A stretch of DNA of 64,000 nucleotides from Paracnuella aquatica (GCF_003332885.2 NZ_QOWJ01000013.1:84574-148573), one strand, 5' to 3'; positions 1 through 9,430 are shown, numbered from the stretch's first letter. Notes: a model not told the origin generated them from the sequence alone. Translations and numbers: made by a program.

Positions 1-2059
1 CTACGTTGCGCACCGGTTTATCGGCTGCTGTGACCGATGTTTTGAACGAATAAATATTAGACGACTGCCGCAAAATGCCACGATTGTACACCGCATATGA
101 ATACAGCGGCGAACCTTCGATATCCTGCCGGTTTTTATTGCTGAATAACTCCGGCAAAAAGTTATCGCTAACGTAGCGCTTGGGAATACTGAGGATAAAA
201 AAAGTGCCCAGCAACCCGGCCGAATCCCGCACTTCGCGTTTGGCTAAATACACTACCTGCTCATATTCAGGCTCGTAATAATTCAGGTTGGGAATAGAAG
301 TAGCCTTACTGCGCAGCGTGTAGATATTTTCCAGTTCATCATAGGTGCGGCCATCTTCGTTGTACAACGGATTTTTTGCCGAATCAAACGCATACAACTG
401 TGTTTTATAAGCCTGCCGGTAAGTGGGGTGAAAGTTATCAATGGCAATACTGTCGCGCAGGTGGCTATTTACCCTCGGCACCATAAAGCGGTGATAATTG
501 CGGGTAAAAAAGCGTTCGTCCATGTACGTTAGCGCAAGGCTTACGGTTCGCTCTTGTGTGGGATCGGTGCGGTTATCGAGGCGTTGGGCAAAGGCCTCCA
601 TGTGTGCCCATTGCTTTTCTTTATTTTCTTGTAATATAATTGCAGCCAGCGATGCAGAGAAAATAAAGATCCAGAACAGAACACCGGCCAGCGTTACTTT
701 GAAATGATTGATAAACGACTGCTGCCGGCTGAAGAAAAAAGTAAACAGGAGCAGCCAGCCAAGCACCGGGATATGAAAAGACACCGGTGTTTGTCCCGGC
801 AGCAGCGTAAGCCAAACGAGGCCAACAAGCGCCAACGAGAAATAAATAAGATAATTATGCGGTGCGAATGCAGGCATGATAAACCGGAACAGCACCCGTG
901 AAAAAAAGTAGTAGCCCAGCGACAGCATCGCCAACACCACAAAGCCCACCACTGTGTACCGCGACAGGGAGAAAAAGTCCGTCACCTGGAAAGAGATTTG
1001 TGAGTCGGCAACCAGCGAACGCACCACGTTGGCCACTTCAAACGTAGCCAGCACCAGCAGCATCAGGGCCGCAGCGCCCACTACATACCGGCGCCAGCCC
1101 CGCAGGTAAGGCGGCATTTCTTTATTGGCACCAGTATGCAGCCATGCAAAAATGGAGAGCCAGCAAAAAAAGGTCACGTTGATAAACAGGTCGCCCAGCG
1201 ATGGATTGAGTGCGCTGGATGCATAAATGCCCGGCCCGAATAAACTGTATTGGTTGAAATTAAAAACACCCGGGAACTGGTAAAAAATAAGCCGGGCTAC
1301 CAGAAGGCTACCTGACAATAGAGCAACACCCTGAAGCGCTCCACGCCGCCTGGCAATACTACCCGCCACCAGGTGGAGGTACACCAGCAACAGCACCAGG
1401 CTGCCCAGGCGCAGGCAAAAAGTAATGCCGTCGGTTTCGGCCTCTGGCGTAAATGCTTTGCGGGTAAGGTAAAAAAGTGTTTGACCGCCTTTGGTCTTTA
1501 CCGGGAACTCCGTAGGCTCCGGCGCCACTTCAAACTTGGTGTGTGTTTCTTTGTCGTGTGCAAAATGGTTGACGAGGTAATCGGATTGTACATTGTATTT
1601 GTACTGCACCAGTATCAGCGCATAGGCCTGTACCTTGTATGCCAGCCCCGGAAGCTCCAGTCTTTTTTTCTGCACCAGGTAATGCCCGTTGGCAAGCCGG
1701 TACATTCCGGTGCTTTCCACCATCGCCAGGTTGGGCGATGCAGGCATAACATCCTGCGTATTCCAAAACAACAACTCCTGCCCCGACGGAACATCGGCGT
1801 AGAAAAAAACGGCAAAGGGCAAGCGCTGCAGGCGCTCCATGTCTTTTTGCGTTTCGGCCTTTTGCGCCAGCCGGCGCACTAGCGGCGTGTCGGCCAATAG
1901 GCGGCCAAATGCCACCTGCTGTCGCTCCAGGTAGTGCTCCAGCTTTTTCTGTTCCAGGTTGGCAGGCGGCTTGCTCCGGAAATAAGTGCCGGAAATAAAT
2001 GAAAGCACAAACAGCAGCAGCGCTGCCCAAAGCAGGTAGCGTTTAGGCGTGGTGGCCAT
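1..2059 (-). CDS. Large multi-span membrane sensor protein, partial
   Basis: An open frame of 686 codons runs leftwards from an ATG at 2059 and leaves the window at base 1, so the C-terminus is missing. Visible are one membrane span near residues 7-23, an extracytoplasmic segment to about residue 205, then about eight hydrophobic spans, then a soluble segment containing IPKRYVSDNFLPELFSN. This layout resembles large Bacteroidota sensor histidine kinases of about 1200 residues, whose HAMP and kinase domains would lie beyond the window. The kinase assignment is inference; no H-box or ATPase motif is visible here. It starts 20 bases after mazG on the same strand and is probably co-transcribed with it. 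Confidence 0.8.
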   Translation of the reverse strand, partial: MATTPKRYLLWAALLLFVLSFISGTYFRSKPPANLEQKKLEHYLERQQVAFGRLLADTPLVRRLAQKAETQKDMERLQRLPFAVFFYADVPSGQELLFWNTQDVMPASPNLAMVESTGMYRLANGHYLVQKKRLELPGLAYKVQAYALILVQYKYNVQSDYLVNHFAHDKETHTKFEVAPEPTEFPVKTKGGQTLFYLTRKAFTPEAETDGITFCLRLGSLVLLLVYLHLVAGSIARRRGALQGVALLSGSLLVARLIFYQFPGVFNFNQYSLFGPGIYASSALNPSLGDLFINVTFFCWLSIFAWLHTGANKEMPPYLRGWRRYVVGAAALMLLVLATFEVANVVRSLVADSQISFQVTDFFSLSRYTVVGFVVLAMLSLGYYFFSRVLFRFIMPAFAPHNYLIYFSLALVGLVWLTLLPGQTPVSFHIPVLGWLLLFTFFFSRQQSFINHFKVTLAGVLFWIFIFSASLAAIILQENKEKQWAHMEAFAQRLDNRTDPTQERTVSLALTYMDERFFTRNYHRFMVPRVNSHLRDSIAIDNFHPTYRQAYKTQLYAFDSAKNPLYNEDGRTYDELENIYTLRSKATSIPNLNYYEPEYEQVVYLAKREVRDSAGLLGTFFILSIPKRYVSDNFLPELFSNKNRQDIEGSPLYSYAVYNRGILRQSSNIYSFKTSVTAADKPVRNV

Positions 2060-2079
2060 AAAAGGCTGGTGGGCGGGGG

Positions 2080-2850
2080 TCAATCTTTTTGGTGTTTGAT
2101 CTCGTTCCAGATGGCATCCATTTCTCCGAGGGTCAGTTCCGCCAGTTGTTTGCCCTTGCTTGCGGCATGGGCTTCCATGCGGGTAAACCGGTGGATGAAT
2201 TTTTTATTGGTGACTTCGAGGGCATTTTCGGCGTCCACTTGCAAAAACCGTGCAAAGTTGACCAGCGAAAAAAGCAGGTCGCCGTACTCTTCTTCAATCT
2301 TTTTCGGGTCCGCGTCGGCGATGGCTTCGTGCAGTTCGCCTTCTTCTTCTTTTACTTTTTCCCACACCTGCTCTTTTGTTTCCCACTCAAAACCCACCTG
2401 TTTTGCTTTTTCCTGCAGGCGCATAGCTTTGATGAGTGCAGGCAAACCCTTGGGCACACCGGCCAGCACTGATTTTTTCCCTTCTTTTAACTTGATCTGC
2501 TCCCAGTTGCGTTTTACATCTTCCGCATCGGTTACCTGCACATCGCCATAAATATGCGGATGGCGTGCAATCAATTTTTCGCAAATGCCATTGATCACAT
2601 CATCGAGGGTAAACTGACCCTGCTCCGCACCAATTTTGCTGTAAAAAAGCAGGTGCAACATCAGGTCGCCCAGTTCTTCTTTAATGCCCTGCCAGTCTGT
2701 TTCGGTGATGGCATCGGTCAGTTCGTAAGTTTCCTCCAGCGTCATTTGCCGCAGGGTGTGTATGGTTTGCTTGCGGTCCCACGGACAACCCTCCCGCAGT
2801 TCATTCATAATCTGTACCAGCCGCTCAAAAGTTCCGCTTTGTGTGTGCAT
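2080..2850 (-). CDS. mazG: Nucleoside triphosphate pyrophosphohydrolase MazG
   Basis: MazG hydrolyses (d)NTPs to (d)NMPs and pyrophosphate, a cytoplasmic house-cleaning role against non-canonical or excess nucleotides. The 256 residues match the E. coli length (263). The first domain shows CPWD (22-25), the metal-binding glutamates in LEETYE (38-43) and EELGD (58-62). The second domain repeats the pattern with EEEYGDLLFSLVNFAR. The ATG at 2850 lies 3 bases after the stop of the upstream DUF3667 gene, and the sensor gene follows 20 bases downstream, so the three probably form one transcript. Confidence 0.95.
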   Translation of the reverse strand: MHTQSGTFERLVQIMNELREGCPWDRKQTIHTLRQMTLEETYELTDAITETDWQGIKEELGDLMLHLLFYSKIGAEQGQFTLDDVINGICEKLIARHPHIYGDVQVTDAEDVKRNWEQIKLKEGKKSVLAGVPKGLPALIKAMRLQEKAKQVGFEWETKEQVWEKVKEEEGELHEAIADADPKKIEEEYGDLLFSLVNFARFLQVDAENALEVTNKKFIHRFTRMEAHAASKGKQLAELTLGEMDAIWNEIKHQKD

Positions 2851-2853
2851 AGG

Positions 2854-3930
2854 TTAAATTGTAAATGCCGAATAAATAATGAATGCCAATGCCAGCAGCG
2901 ACACCACAATGGTGGCCAAAAAATTAAGCACCACGTATTTCGCCACGGTGCGGCCCCAGCCCTGCCCATAAAAACGCTTCATGGCAAACAGCAGGTGCAC
3001 CGGCCAGGCCAGTGACAGCAGTGTGAACAACCAGGAAAAAATCCGCCAGCCCGATTTTTCTTCCAGCCCGTTTACACCAAACATTATAAGGAGCAAAATA
3101 AAGCTGAACACATAGTGATACAGCGTAAACACCGCGTGGTCGAAATAAAACAGGGATTTGTTGCGGCGGTAAAGCAGTTTTAAAATGCCTGCAAAAAATG
3201 GCAGCGACAAGAATAAAAGGTAAGGAAACAGGTGCAGTAGTTTATCCACGAAATTTTGCACCATAGCTTCGGTATCGCCACCAAACTGCTGTTTGTAACG
3301 TTTCCAGCGGCCGTCCAAACCTTTGTTGAACGAAACAGAATCGGCACCGGAGCCAATGCGGATGATGGAGCTGTCTTTGCGGGCTGCAAATACTTTTCCA
3401 TCCATTTCCCATTTAATTGGGTAGATCGAATCGTAAGGAACAAAACCACTCGTCATATCGGTTACTACGATGTAGCTGGAGTCCATCAACACACGCAGGG
3501 GCTGCAGGCCAGTATCGGCCAGGGTGGTGCCCTGCGCCAGGTATTTACTGGCATAATCAAAACGCTCCACTTTAGATAATTCATTTTGCCCGGTAAAATT
3601 TCCAAGGTTGCCGGGTTTGGCAAAAGCAAAAAACAAAAGAAAGAATACCGCCGATGTAAAAATGTACATCCGGATGGGATCGAGATAACTCATGCGCCTG
3701 CCCCGCATATATTCGGCAGGCACAAAACCCGGCCGAAACAGCAAGTAGCGCAGGGTATCGAAAAACTTTCCATCGAAATGAAAAATGTCGAAAATAAAAT
3801 GCTGCACCAGTGCAAAAAAGGGCATGTGGCTGGGCACGTTTTCTTGCCCGCAGCGCTGGCAATAGCGGCCGGCTACGGTGGTTCCACAATTCAGGCAGTT
3901 TTTTTCGGTGCGTTCGGGATGGTGCGACAC
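2854..3930 (-). CDS. DUF3667 membrane protein with N-terminal zinc ribbon
   Basis: A 358-residue protein of the DUF3667 type found across Bacteroidota; its function is unknown. A zinc-ribbon-like CxxC-x8-CxxC (C12, C15, C24, C27) is followed by the family motif around FHFDGKFFDTLRYLLF and GRRMSYLDPIRMY. A membrane span follows at about residues 90-110, then a soluble loop, and three to four further hydrophobic spans in the C-terminal third. It is the first gene of a tight minus-strand unit with mazG. The ATG at 3930 begins MSHHPERTEK, directly before the zinc ribbon. Confidence 0.85.
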   Translation of the reverse strand: MSHHPERTEKNCLNCGTTVAGRYCQRCGQENVPSHMPFFALVQHFIFDIFHFDGKFFDTLRYLLFRPGFVPAEYMRGRRMSYLDPIRMYIFTSAVFFLLFFAFAKPGNLGNFTGQNELSKVERFDYASKYLAQGTTLADTGLQPLRVLMDSSYIVVTDMTSGFVPYDSIYPIKWEMDGKVFAARKDSSIIRIGSGADSVSFNKGLDGRWKRYKQQFGGDTEAMVQNFVDKLLHLFPYLLFLSLPFFAGILKLLYRRNKSLFYFDHAVFTLYHYVFSFILLLIMFGVNGLEEKSGWRIFSWLFTLLSLAWPVHLLFAMKRFYGQGWGRTVAKYVVLNFLATIVVSLLALAFIIYSAFTI

Positions 3931-4034
3931 TTGAGAATTCTTTTGTTAAAAATAAAGCCATTTACCACACTTAACAGGAAGCCTTCAATATAGCGGCTGC
4001 TATTGGTTAAATTTGCCATCGAAATTTTTACCGG

Positions 4035-4862
4035 ATGAAAGCGTTGCTTTTTGTTACAGGCATTTTAATGGGCACTTTGGCGCAAGGCCAATATTATTAC
4101 AAAGATGTGGTGGGCACTGCCGAATCTGCTACCATGTTCCGCTCATATACACAGGGGAAAGTGGCCCGCGTGGTGCTTTCATCTTTTGATGCCGACAACA
4201 CCCGCAACGAAGACCTGGTAGCCGAGCAGCAATTTGATGCAGGCAGCGGCACGCTCAAAACCATTACCCGTTCGGGCATGGATGGCAATGCCACGCTGGT
4301 GTCCTATTCCGATGCATCGGGCCGGGTGGTAAAAACAGTGGACAGCAGCGACAACAGCATCAGCACCACTACGTACCAATATGCGGCAGATGGCAAGTTG
4401 CTCAATGTATTGTCGGTGTCAACTGATAAGGCCGGCACTTTTTCGGTGCAGGAAGAGCACCAGTGGCAGTGGGATGGCAACCGCATTACCGGCATGCTGC
4501 GAATCCGCAATAAAAAGGACACCACCGTAGTCACATTCAAACACGATGAACAGGGAAATATTATTGAAGAACATGCAGAGCGCAATGGCGTAAAACAGGA
4601 ACCTGTTTATTATTATTACAACGACAAATCGCAACTTACCGACATTGTTCGTTTTAACAACAAGGCCAAACGCTTGTTGCCAGAGTATATGTTTGAATAC
4701 AACGATGCCGGGCAGGTTATTCAGCGCATTACTTTTCCTACCAATAATTCGGAGTACACCATCTGGCGTTACCAGTACAACGACAAAGGCCTGCGCACCA
4801 AAGAAGCCATTTACAACAAGCAAAAACAACTGACGGGTAAAGTGGAGTACAGTTACCAGTAA
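4035..4862 (+). CDS. Secreted protein with degenerate YD/RHS-like repeats
   Basis: A 275-residue exported protein with a signal peptide (MKALLFVTGILMGTLAQG). Successive strands follow the pattern Y.Y...G.L.., for example YQYAADGKLLNVLS, FKHDEQGNIIEE, FEYNDAGQVIQRIT and YQYNDKGLRTKEA. These are the tyrosine-aspartate beta-hairpin repeats of RHS/YD proteins, here in a short stand-alone protein without core or toxin domains. Function is unknown; cell-surface or periplasmic location is inferred. The gene stands alone on its strand, diverges from DUF3667 and is followed by a strong terminator. Confidence 0.85.
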   Translation: MKALLFVTGILMGTLAQGQYYYKDVVGTAESATMFRSYTQGKVARVVLSSFDADNTRNEDLVAEQQFDAGSGTLKTITRSGMDGNATLVSYSDASGRVVKTVDSSDNSISTTTYQYAADGKLLNVLSVSTDKAGTFSVQEEHQWQWDGNRITGMLRIRNKKDTTVVTFKHDEQGNIIEEHAERNGVKQEPVYYYYNDKSQLTDIVRFNNKAKRLLPEYMFEYNDAGQVIQRITFPTNNSEYTIWRYQYNDKGLRTKEAIYNKQKQLTGKVEYSYQ

Positions 4863-4892
4863 AGACCTTTGCTATTTGCCTGAAGTAAATAA

Positions 4893-4935
4893 AATATGGC
4901 GCTGACAACTTTCCATTTGTTGTCAGCGCCATATT
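4893..4935 (+). terminator. Perfect 17-bp inverted repeat, terminator
   Basis: The arms 4893-4909 and 4919-4935 are perfectly complementary (AATATGGCGCTGACAAC and its complement) around a 9-base loop, 31 bases after the YD-repeat gene. No long T-run follows, so this may act as a processing or stabilising stem as well as a terminator. Confidence 0.7.
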
Positions 4936-5286
4936 GTCCTGCGTTTTATTTAATAAAAAACAAAGCGAAGATTTGTAGTTACTCTTTTCTATCTACCGAA
5001 AATTGCAAGCCTCCAAACAGGCACTAAAGACGATGTAAACTTTCCATTAAGGCCGGTTATCCACAGGCCCTATTACTTTATGAACATATTGGCTAAAGCC
5101 GGGCTTCAAGCGGCTTGCAGCCCTTTTTCGGGCATAATTTTTAATACACATACTGTGTACAAATTATTTATTATTTGTTCCCAACAACAAACTAACTTAC
5201 TGCAACAGGTTCGTCGAAAACCAACCCGATAGCAGGAGTACCCACCCGGGCTTAAGCCGGAATTTAGAACATTAAACCCTTGTGCA
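4936..5286. other. Intergenic region upstream of phoH
   Basis: About 350 bases without a convincing gene. It contains a short GC-rich stem around 5095-5125 (AAGCCGGGCTTCAAGCGGCTTGCAG) and an AT-rich stretch (5150-5180) that could hold the phoH promoter. I recognise no known RNA family here. Confidence 0.4.
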
Positions 5287-6318
5287 TTGAGAGACACAAT
5301 CATTAACCTGGAAACCGTTAACCCTATAGAGTTCTTTGGCGTAAATAATGGCAAGCTGGATATTTTGAAAAAGAAATTTCCCCTGCTCAAAATTCTTTCC
5401 CGCGGCACCCAAATCAAATTGAGCGGTGCGCCGGAGCAGGTGGAAGGCGCCAAAGAAAAAATAGACCTCATTGTTCAATACCTCGAACGGAACGGTCACA
5501 TGAGCGAAAATTATTTTGAACAAATCCTGGGCGGCGATGATGCCGAAACCGTTGACAACTTTGTGGAGCGCCACCCTGCCGACGTGCTGGTATTTGGTCC
5601 GAACGGAAAAACGGTACGTGCCCGCACTGCCAACCAAAAGCGGCTGGTAACGGCCTCCGAAAAAAACGACGTGGTATTTGCCATCGGGCCGGCCGGTACG
5701 GGTAAAACCTACACCGCAGTGGCCATGGCCGTACGGGCCCTGAAAAACAAGGTGGTCAAAAAGATCATCCTCACCCGCCCCGCGGTGGAAGCCGGCGAAA
5801 GCCTTGGCTTTTTGCCGGGCGACCTGAAGGAAAAGATCGATCCATACCTGCGGCCGTTGTACGATGCGCTGGACGACATGATCCCTGCCGATAAACTGGG
5901 ATATTACATGAGCACCCGCACCATCGAAATTGCGCCGCTGGCTTATATGCGTGGCCGTACGCTGGACAACTGTTTCATTATTTTGGACGAAGCGCAGAAC
6001 GCCACCGACCTGCAGCTGAAGATGTTTTTAACCCGTATTGGCGCAAACGCCAAGGCCATCATCACCGGCGATCTGACGCAAGTGGATCTGCCGCGCAACC
6101 AGCGCAGTGGTTTGGCCAAGGCAAGCCGCATTTTACGCAACATCGACGGCATTGGTTACATTGAGCTCGACGAAGAAGACGTGGTACGCCACCGCCTGGT
6201 AAAAGCCATTCTGAAGGCTTACGACAAGGAAGGCCAGCGCGAATCGGAAATTGAAGAACAGGAAAAGGCAGAACGCCGCCAGTACTTTCGCAAGGACCGC
6301 GACGGTGACCACCGGTAA
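5287..6318 (+). CDS. phoH: PhoH family ATPase
   Basis: PhoH-like proteins are cytoplasmic ATPases linked to RNA metabolism. This one is 343 residues with a KH-like N-terminal region (about 1-70). The P-loop is GPAGTGKT (about 134-141) and the Walker B is CFIILDEAQNAT (from about 229), followed by the family signature KMFLTRIG and GDLTQVDLP. The only start that fits the family N-terminus is TTG at 5287; no ATG is available nearby upstream. The charged tail (about 315-343) is rich in Glu, Arg and Asp. It is transcribed alone and separated from the next gene by 69 bases. Confidence 0.93.
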   Translation: MRDTIINLETVNPIEFFGVNNGKLDILKKKFPLLKILSRGTQIKLSGAPEQVEGAKEKIDLIVQYLERNGHMSENYFEQILGGDDAETVDNFVERHPADVLVFGPNGKTVRARTANQKRLVTASEKNDVVFAIGPAGTGKTYTAVAMAVRALKNKVVKKIILTRPAVEAGESLGFLPGDLKEKIDPYLRPLYDALDDMIPADKLGYYMSTRTIEIAPLAYMRGRTLDNCFIILDEAQNATDLQLKMFLTRIGANAKAIITGDLTQVDLPRNQRSGLAKASRILRNIDGIGYIELDEEDVVRHRLVKAILKAYDKEGQRESEIEEQEKAERRQYFRKDRDGDHR

Positions 6319-6387
6319 TCAGCATTAATTCAGCTTTCGCCAATTATTGATTGGCGGAGACAGCAACTATTCATTTTCTTTGCAGGA

Positions 6388-6816
6388 ATGAAAAGCATCA
6401 CAAAGGGCTTTTTGTTCCTGCTTTTTTTTGCGGCCTGCAACAGTGCCCCAGATCGCAGCGACACAACCCAGACATCCGAAAACGAAGTAGACGCCGCCCG
6501 CAATTTTATTCGCCTGGCACTTGACGGCCGCTGGCGTGATGCCCGTGAGCTGGTGGTAGCCGATACGCTGAACTCGGGATACCTCGATATTGCGGAGCAA
6601 AACTATACCCAACGCCTCGACCTGGCCACCCGCAACGGTTACCGCGGCGCGTCCATCATTATTCATTCGGTAAACGAAGTGTCGGACAGCGTAAGCGTGG
6701 TGCACTATTCCAACTCGTACAAAAAACAGGAAGACTCGGTGAAAGTAGTGCGCAGCGGCGACCGCTGGCTGGTGGATCTGAAGTATTCCTTTCCGGCCAC
6801 CAAAGCGGTTAATTAA
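6388..6816 (+). CDS. Small lipoprotein, NTF2/DUF4878-like
   Basis: A 142-residue lipoprotein with a type II signal and lipobox FFAAC (cysteine near residue 16). The mature part has the size and pattern of DUF4878/NTF2-like folds: an N-terminal helix (AARNFIRLALDGRWRDARELV) and then beta strands ending GDRWLVDLKY. Function is unknown. Its stop codon overlaps the crcB start by one base (TAATG), so it is translationally coupled to crcB and ppa. Confidence 0.75.
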   Translation: MKSITKGFLFLLFFAACNSAPDRSDTTQTSENEVDAARNFIRLALDGRWRDARELVVADTLNSGYLDIAEQNYTQRLDLATRNGYRGASIIIHSVNEVSDSVSVVHYSNSYKKQEDSVKVVRSGDRWLVDLKYSFPATKAVN

Positions 6817-7172
6817 TGAAACCCTGGTTACTGGTGGCGGCAGGTGGCGCAGCGGGCAGTATGTTGCGCTACGCGGTACAACGGCTACTGCCGGCCTATT
6901 CATTTCCTTACAATACCTTTGCCGTTAATCTGGCGGGCTGCCTGCTTATTGGCATCCTGTGGGGTTTGCTGCTTAAAGGCAGCATAGGCAACGACGGCCG
7001 CCTGTTGCTGATGACGGGGCTTTGCGGTGGATTTACCACTTTTTCGGCCTTTAGCCTCGAAAGCCTGCAACTGCTGCAGCAGGGGCGCATGGTACAGTTC
7101 TTTTTTTACGTGGTGCTGAGCGTGGCCCTGGGCCTGCTGGCAACACTTATCGGTTATAAACTTTTACACTAA
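6816..7172 (+). CDS. crcB: Fluoride channel CrcB/Fluc
   Basis: This protein exports fluoride through a dual-topology dimeric channel in the inner membrane. The 118 residues contain four hydrophobic spans and the family motifs GGAAGSMLRY (10-19), the pore asparagine in FAVNLAGC, and GGFTTFSAFSLE around the central Na+ and fluoride phenylalanine track. It overlaps the lipoprotein upstream by one base and abuts ppa downstream with no gap. The pairing with pyrophosphatase makes sense because fluoride is a strong pyrophosphatase inhibitor. No fluoride riboswitch was recognised upstream. Confidence 0.95.
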   Translation: MKPWLLVAAGGAAGSMLRYAVQRLLPAYSFPYNTFAVNLAGCLLIGILWGLLLKGSIGNDGRLLLMTGLCGGFTTFSAFSLESLQLLQQGRMVQFFFYVVLSVALGLLATLIGYKLLH

Positions 7173-7736
7173 ATGGAAATCATCAACAAATCCACTACCG
7201 TACTTCACCCCTGGCATGGCGCCAACCATGGCGACCGGGCACCCCAGATCGTAACCGCGTTGATCGAAATTTCGCAGGGATCGCGTACCAAGTATGAGAT
7301 TGACAAAGAAACAGGACTGTTGAAACTGGACCGCGTTATTTATTCTTCTTTTCACTACCCTGCCAACTATGGGTTTATACCCCAAACCCTTGGCCTGGAT
7401 GGCGACCCGCTCGATATCATGATTATGTGCTCGCAGAGCATTCAGCCGCTGTGCCTGGTGGAAGCCAAAGTAATTGGCAACATGCAAATGATTGACAACG
7501 GCGAGGAAGATGACAAGATCATTGCCGTGGCCCTGCACGATCCTTCCGTAAACCACATCAACAGCATTGACGAACTGCCCCGCCATTTCTTCAACGAGCT
7601 GAAACACTTTTTTGAAGAATACAAGGTGCTTGAAAATAAGGAAGTGCGCATCGACAACTTCCTGAGCCGCGAAGAAGCGTACGAAGTGGTGAACAGTGCC
7701 GTTGACCTGTATAAAGAAAAATTCGGGTCGCATTAA
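7173..7736 (+). CDS. ppa: Family I inorganic pyrophosphatase
   Basis: Hydrolyses pyrophosphate to two phosphates in the cytoplasm, driving biosynthetic reactions. The 187 residues include the family signature DGDPLD (76-81), the preceding HYPANYGFIPQT substrate loop, the basic GSRTKYEIDKETG segment, and the downstream D residues in EEDDKIIAV. The start ATG immediately follows the crcB stop. This is the last gene of the lipoprotein-crcB-ppa operon. Confidence 0.97.
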   Translation: MEIINKSTTVLHPWHGANHGDRAPQIVTALIEISQGSRTKYEIDKETGLLKLDRVIYSSFHYPANYGFIPQTLGLDGDPLDIMIMCSQSIQPLCLVEAKVIGNMQMIDNGEEDDKIIAVALHDPSVNHINSIDELPRHFFNELKHFFEEYKVLENKEVRIDNFLSREEAYEVVNSAVDLYKEKFGSH

Positions 7737-7829
7737 AACCACACCAGAAAGTTCGGGGTTGCATTGCCCCGGACTTTTTGTTTACCAAGCACCGCCTGCA
7801 CCATGCCATTGAACACGAACAGTAACAAA

Positions 7830-8237
7830 ATGAATGCAGAATTGATCCTTCTCCTGGCGCTGATTGGCTTGGCAGCCGGCATGCTTAGCGGGCTTATTGG
7901 CGTGGGTGGCGGTATTATTCTGGTGCCGGCGCTGGTGTACTTTCTGAATTACTCGCAACACCAGGCACAAGGCACATCGTTGGGTGTGCTTACCTTTCCG
8001 GTGGTGATCATTGCGTTTTTAAATTATTACCGCGATGGTAAAACATCGGGGCACCCGGTGGATATAAAAGTGATCCTGCTGCTGGCCGCAGGCTTTGTGG
8101 TGGGCGGTTTTTTTGGCAGTAAAATAGCGTTTAAAATAGACCAGGAGTTATTGAAAAAAATATTTGCAGTGATTCTTTTGTACACTGCATTTACCATGTT
8201 GAAATGGGACAAGGCGATTATTAATTTGTTCCGCTAA
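7830..8237 (+). CDS. Half-size TauE/SafE family permease
   Basis: A 135-residue membrane protein with four hydrophobic spans matching one half of the TauE/SafE sulfite or anion exporter fold. The signature GLIGVGGGIILVPAL lies near residues 15-30. Full-length members have two such halves (about 250 residues), so this one would have to homodimerise. I chose ATG 7830 (MNAELILLL) rather than the upstream in-frame ATG at 7764, because the extra 22 residues are polar and overlap a leader region. The substrate is not predictable. Confidence 0.85.
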   Translation: MNAELILLLALIGLAAGMLSGLIGVGGGIILVPALVYFLNYSQHQAQGTSLGVLTFPVVIIAFLNYYRDGKTSGHPVDIKVILLLAAGFVVGGFFGSKIAFKIDQELLKKIFAVILLYTAFTMLKWDKAIINLFR

Positions 8238-8380
8238 TCATAGTTTATTTTTCTTTTTTATTAAAACAAAATTGCATGCATTTGTTACCAATGCATGTTG
8301 CATCTTTTTTTATCATTATTACTTTTTTGCTTGTGCATTTTTATCATCGTTGCATCTAAGCATGTAAACCAGCCCTGCCG

Positions 8381-8959
8381 GTGAAGCGTACACCTTATCC
8401 CGATATGACCGATGCACAACTGCTCGACCGCTTTTATGAAAGTGGCGACCAGTACTGGCTGGGCATACTGCTGGACCGATACACGTTGCTGCTGTTGGGT
8501 GTGTGTATGAAGTATTTGAAAAATGCAGAAGAGGCCCGCGATTGTGTGCAACAGATTTTTTTAAAAGTACTCACCGAAGCAGGCAAATACCGTGTTGATT
8601 ATTTTAAGTCGTGGCTGTACATGGTAGCCAAAAACGAATGCCTGATGCGGCTGCGCAGCAAGCAGGGTAAACAACACAAAGAGCTGGACGAATCGTTCAG
8701 TGCCATGCCGCACGAAGGTGAACCAACCGACTGGCTGGCGCAGGAAAAAACACTGAAGCTGCTTGAAGAATCCATCAACGAATTGGCGGCGGAGCAGCGC
8801 ACTGCCGTATCTTTATTTTACCTGCAAAAAAAGAGTTACCAGCAGATCAGCGAGGCCACAGGCTACACTACCTTGCAGGTGAAAAGTTATATTCAAAACG
8901 GTAAACGCAACCTGCGGCTGATGCTGGAACGTAAACTGAAAAAAGACCGAACCTCCTGA
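8381..8959 (+). CDS. ECF-type RNA polymerase sigma-70 factor
   Basis: A 192-residue sigma factor with region 2 at about residues 20-85 (LLDRYTLLLLGVCMKYLKNAEEARDCVQQ and the FKSWLYMVAKN box) and region 4 at about 130-180 (LAAEQRTAVSLFYLQKKSYQQI, then the helix-turn-helix TGYTTLQVKSYIQNGKRNLR). The reading frame starts at GTG 8381; ATG 8405 is an alternative that removes eight residues. It overlaps the next gene, a likely membrane anti-sigma factor, by one base, so the pair is probably a sigma/anti-sigma unit. Confidence 0.92.
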   Translation: MKRTPYPDMTDAQLLDRFYESGDQYWLGILLDRYTLLLLGVCMKYLKNAEEARDCVQQIFLKVLTEAGKYRVDYFKSWLYMVAKNECLMRLRSKQGKQHKELDESFSAMPHEGEPTDWLAQEKTLKLLEESINELAAEQRTAVSLFYLQKKSYQQISEATGYTTLQVKSYIQNGKRNLRLMLERKLKKDRTS

Positions 8960-9321
8960 TGCCGGATAACCTGAAAGACATATGGAACCATTTGCCCGAG
9001 GGTGTTAGCGAGGAAACGCTGATGCGGTACCTGCAGGGGCAGCTTTCGGCCGAGCAACAACACGAGGTGGAAAAGCAGTTGCAGCAATCCGATTTTGAAG
9101 CCGATGCAGTGGAAGGCCTGCAGCAACTCGACGATACCGGGCAGCTTCAGTCGATGGTGTACCAGCTGCAGCAAGACCTGAAAAAACGCACCGCGAAAAA
9201 GAATGCACTCCGCGAAAAACTGCGCATCAAAGAGCAACCCGTTTTGTGGATCTCCATTCTATTGCTGCTGCTTTTGGTGGTCATCAGTTACCTGATCATC
9301 CACCGGCTGAACCAGGGATAA
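8959..9321 (+). CDS. Small single-span membrane protein, probable anti-sigma factor
   Basis: A 120-residue protein: an N-terminal helical segment (EETLMRYLQGQLSAEQQHEVEKQL) typical of Bacteroidota anti-sigma-like proteins, a glutamine-rich coil, and one C-terminal membrane span (about 95-113, VLWISILLLLLLVVISYLII). No zinc-binding HxxxCxxC is visible. Its role is inferred from the TGATG overlap with the ECF sigma gene. It ends at a convergent junction containing an interspersed inverted repeat. Confidence 0.65.
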   Translation: MPDNLKDIWNHLPEGVSEETLMRYLQGQLSAEQQHEVEKQLQQSDFEADAVEGLQQLDDTGQLQSMVYQLQQDLKKRTAKKNALREKLRIKEQPVLWISILLLLLLVVISYLIIHRLNQG

Positions 9322-9328
9322 AATTCAA

Positions 9329-9430
9329 AATTCAAAAGTAAAAATTCAAAAAGGGTTCATGCTGGTATCGAAATAAAATTCAACACCACCAACACTTTAT
9401 TTTGACTTTTGCCTTTTGAATTTTTACTTT
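9329..9430. repeat. Interspersed AT-rich inverted repeat (family A, copy 1)
   Basis: Between two convergent genes, 9335-9354 (AAAGTAAAAATTCAAAAAGG) is the near-perfect complement of 9412-9430. The right arm shares a 23-base identical stretch with a second copy at about 51160-51182. It probably forms a long stem at the mRNA 3' ends of both genes. Confidence 0.7.

Noticed and set aside
9329-9430. Family A repeat considered as part of a CRISPR array
   Set aside because: Only one pair of inverted arms per locus and no regular spacers.
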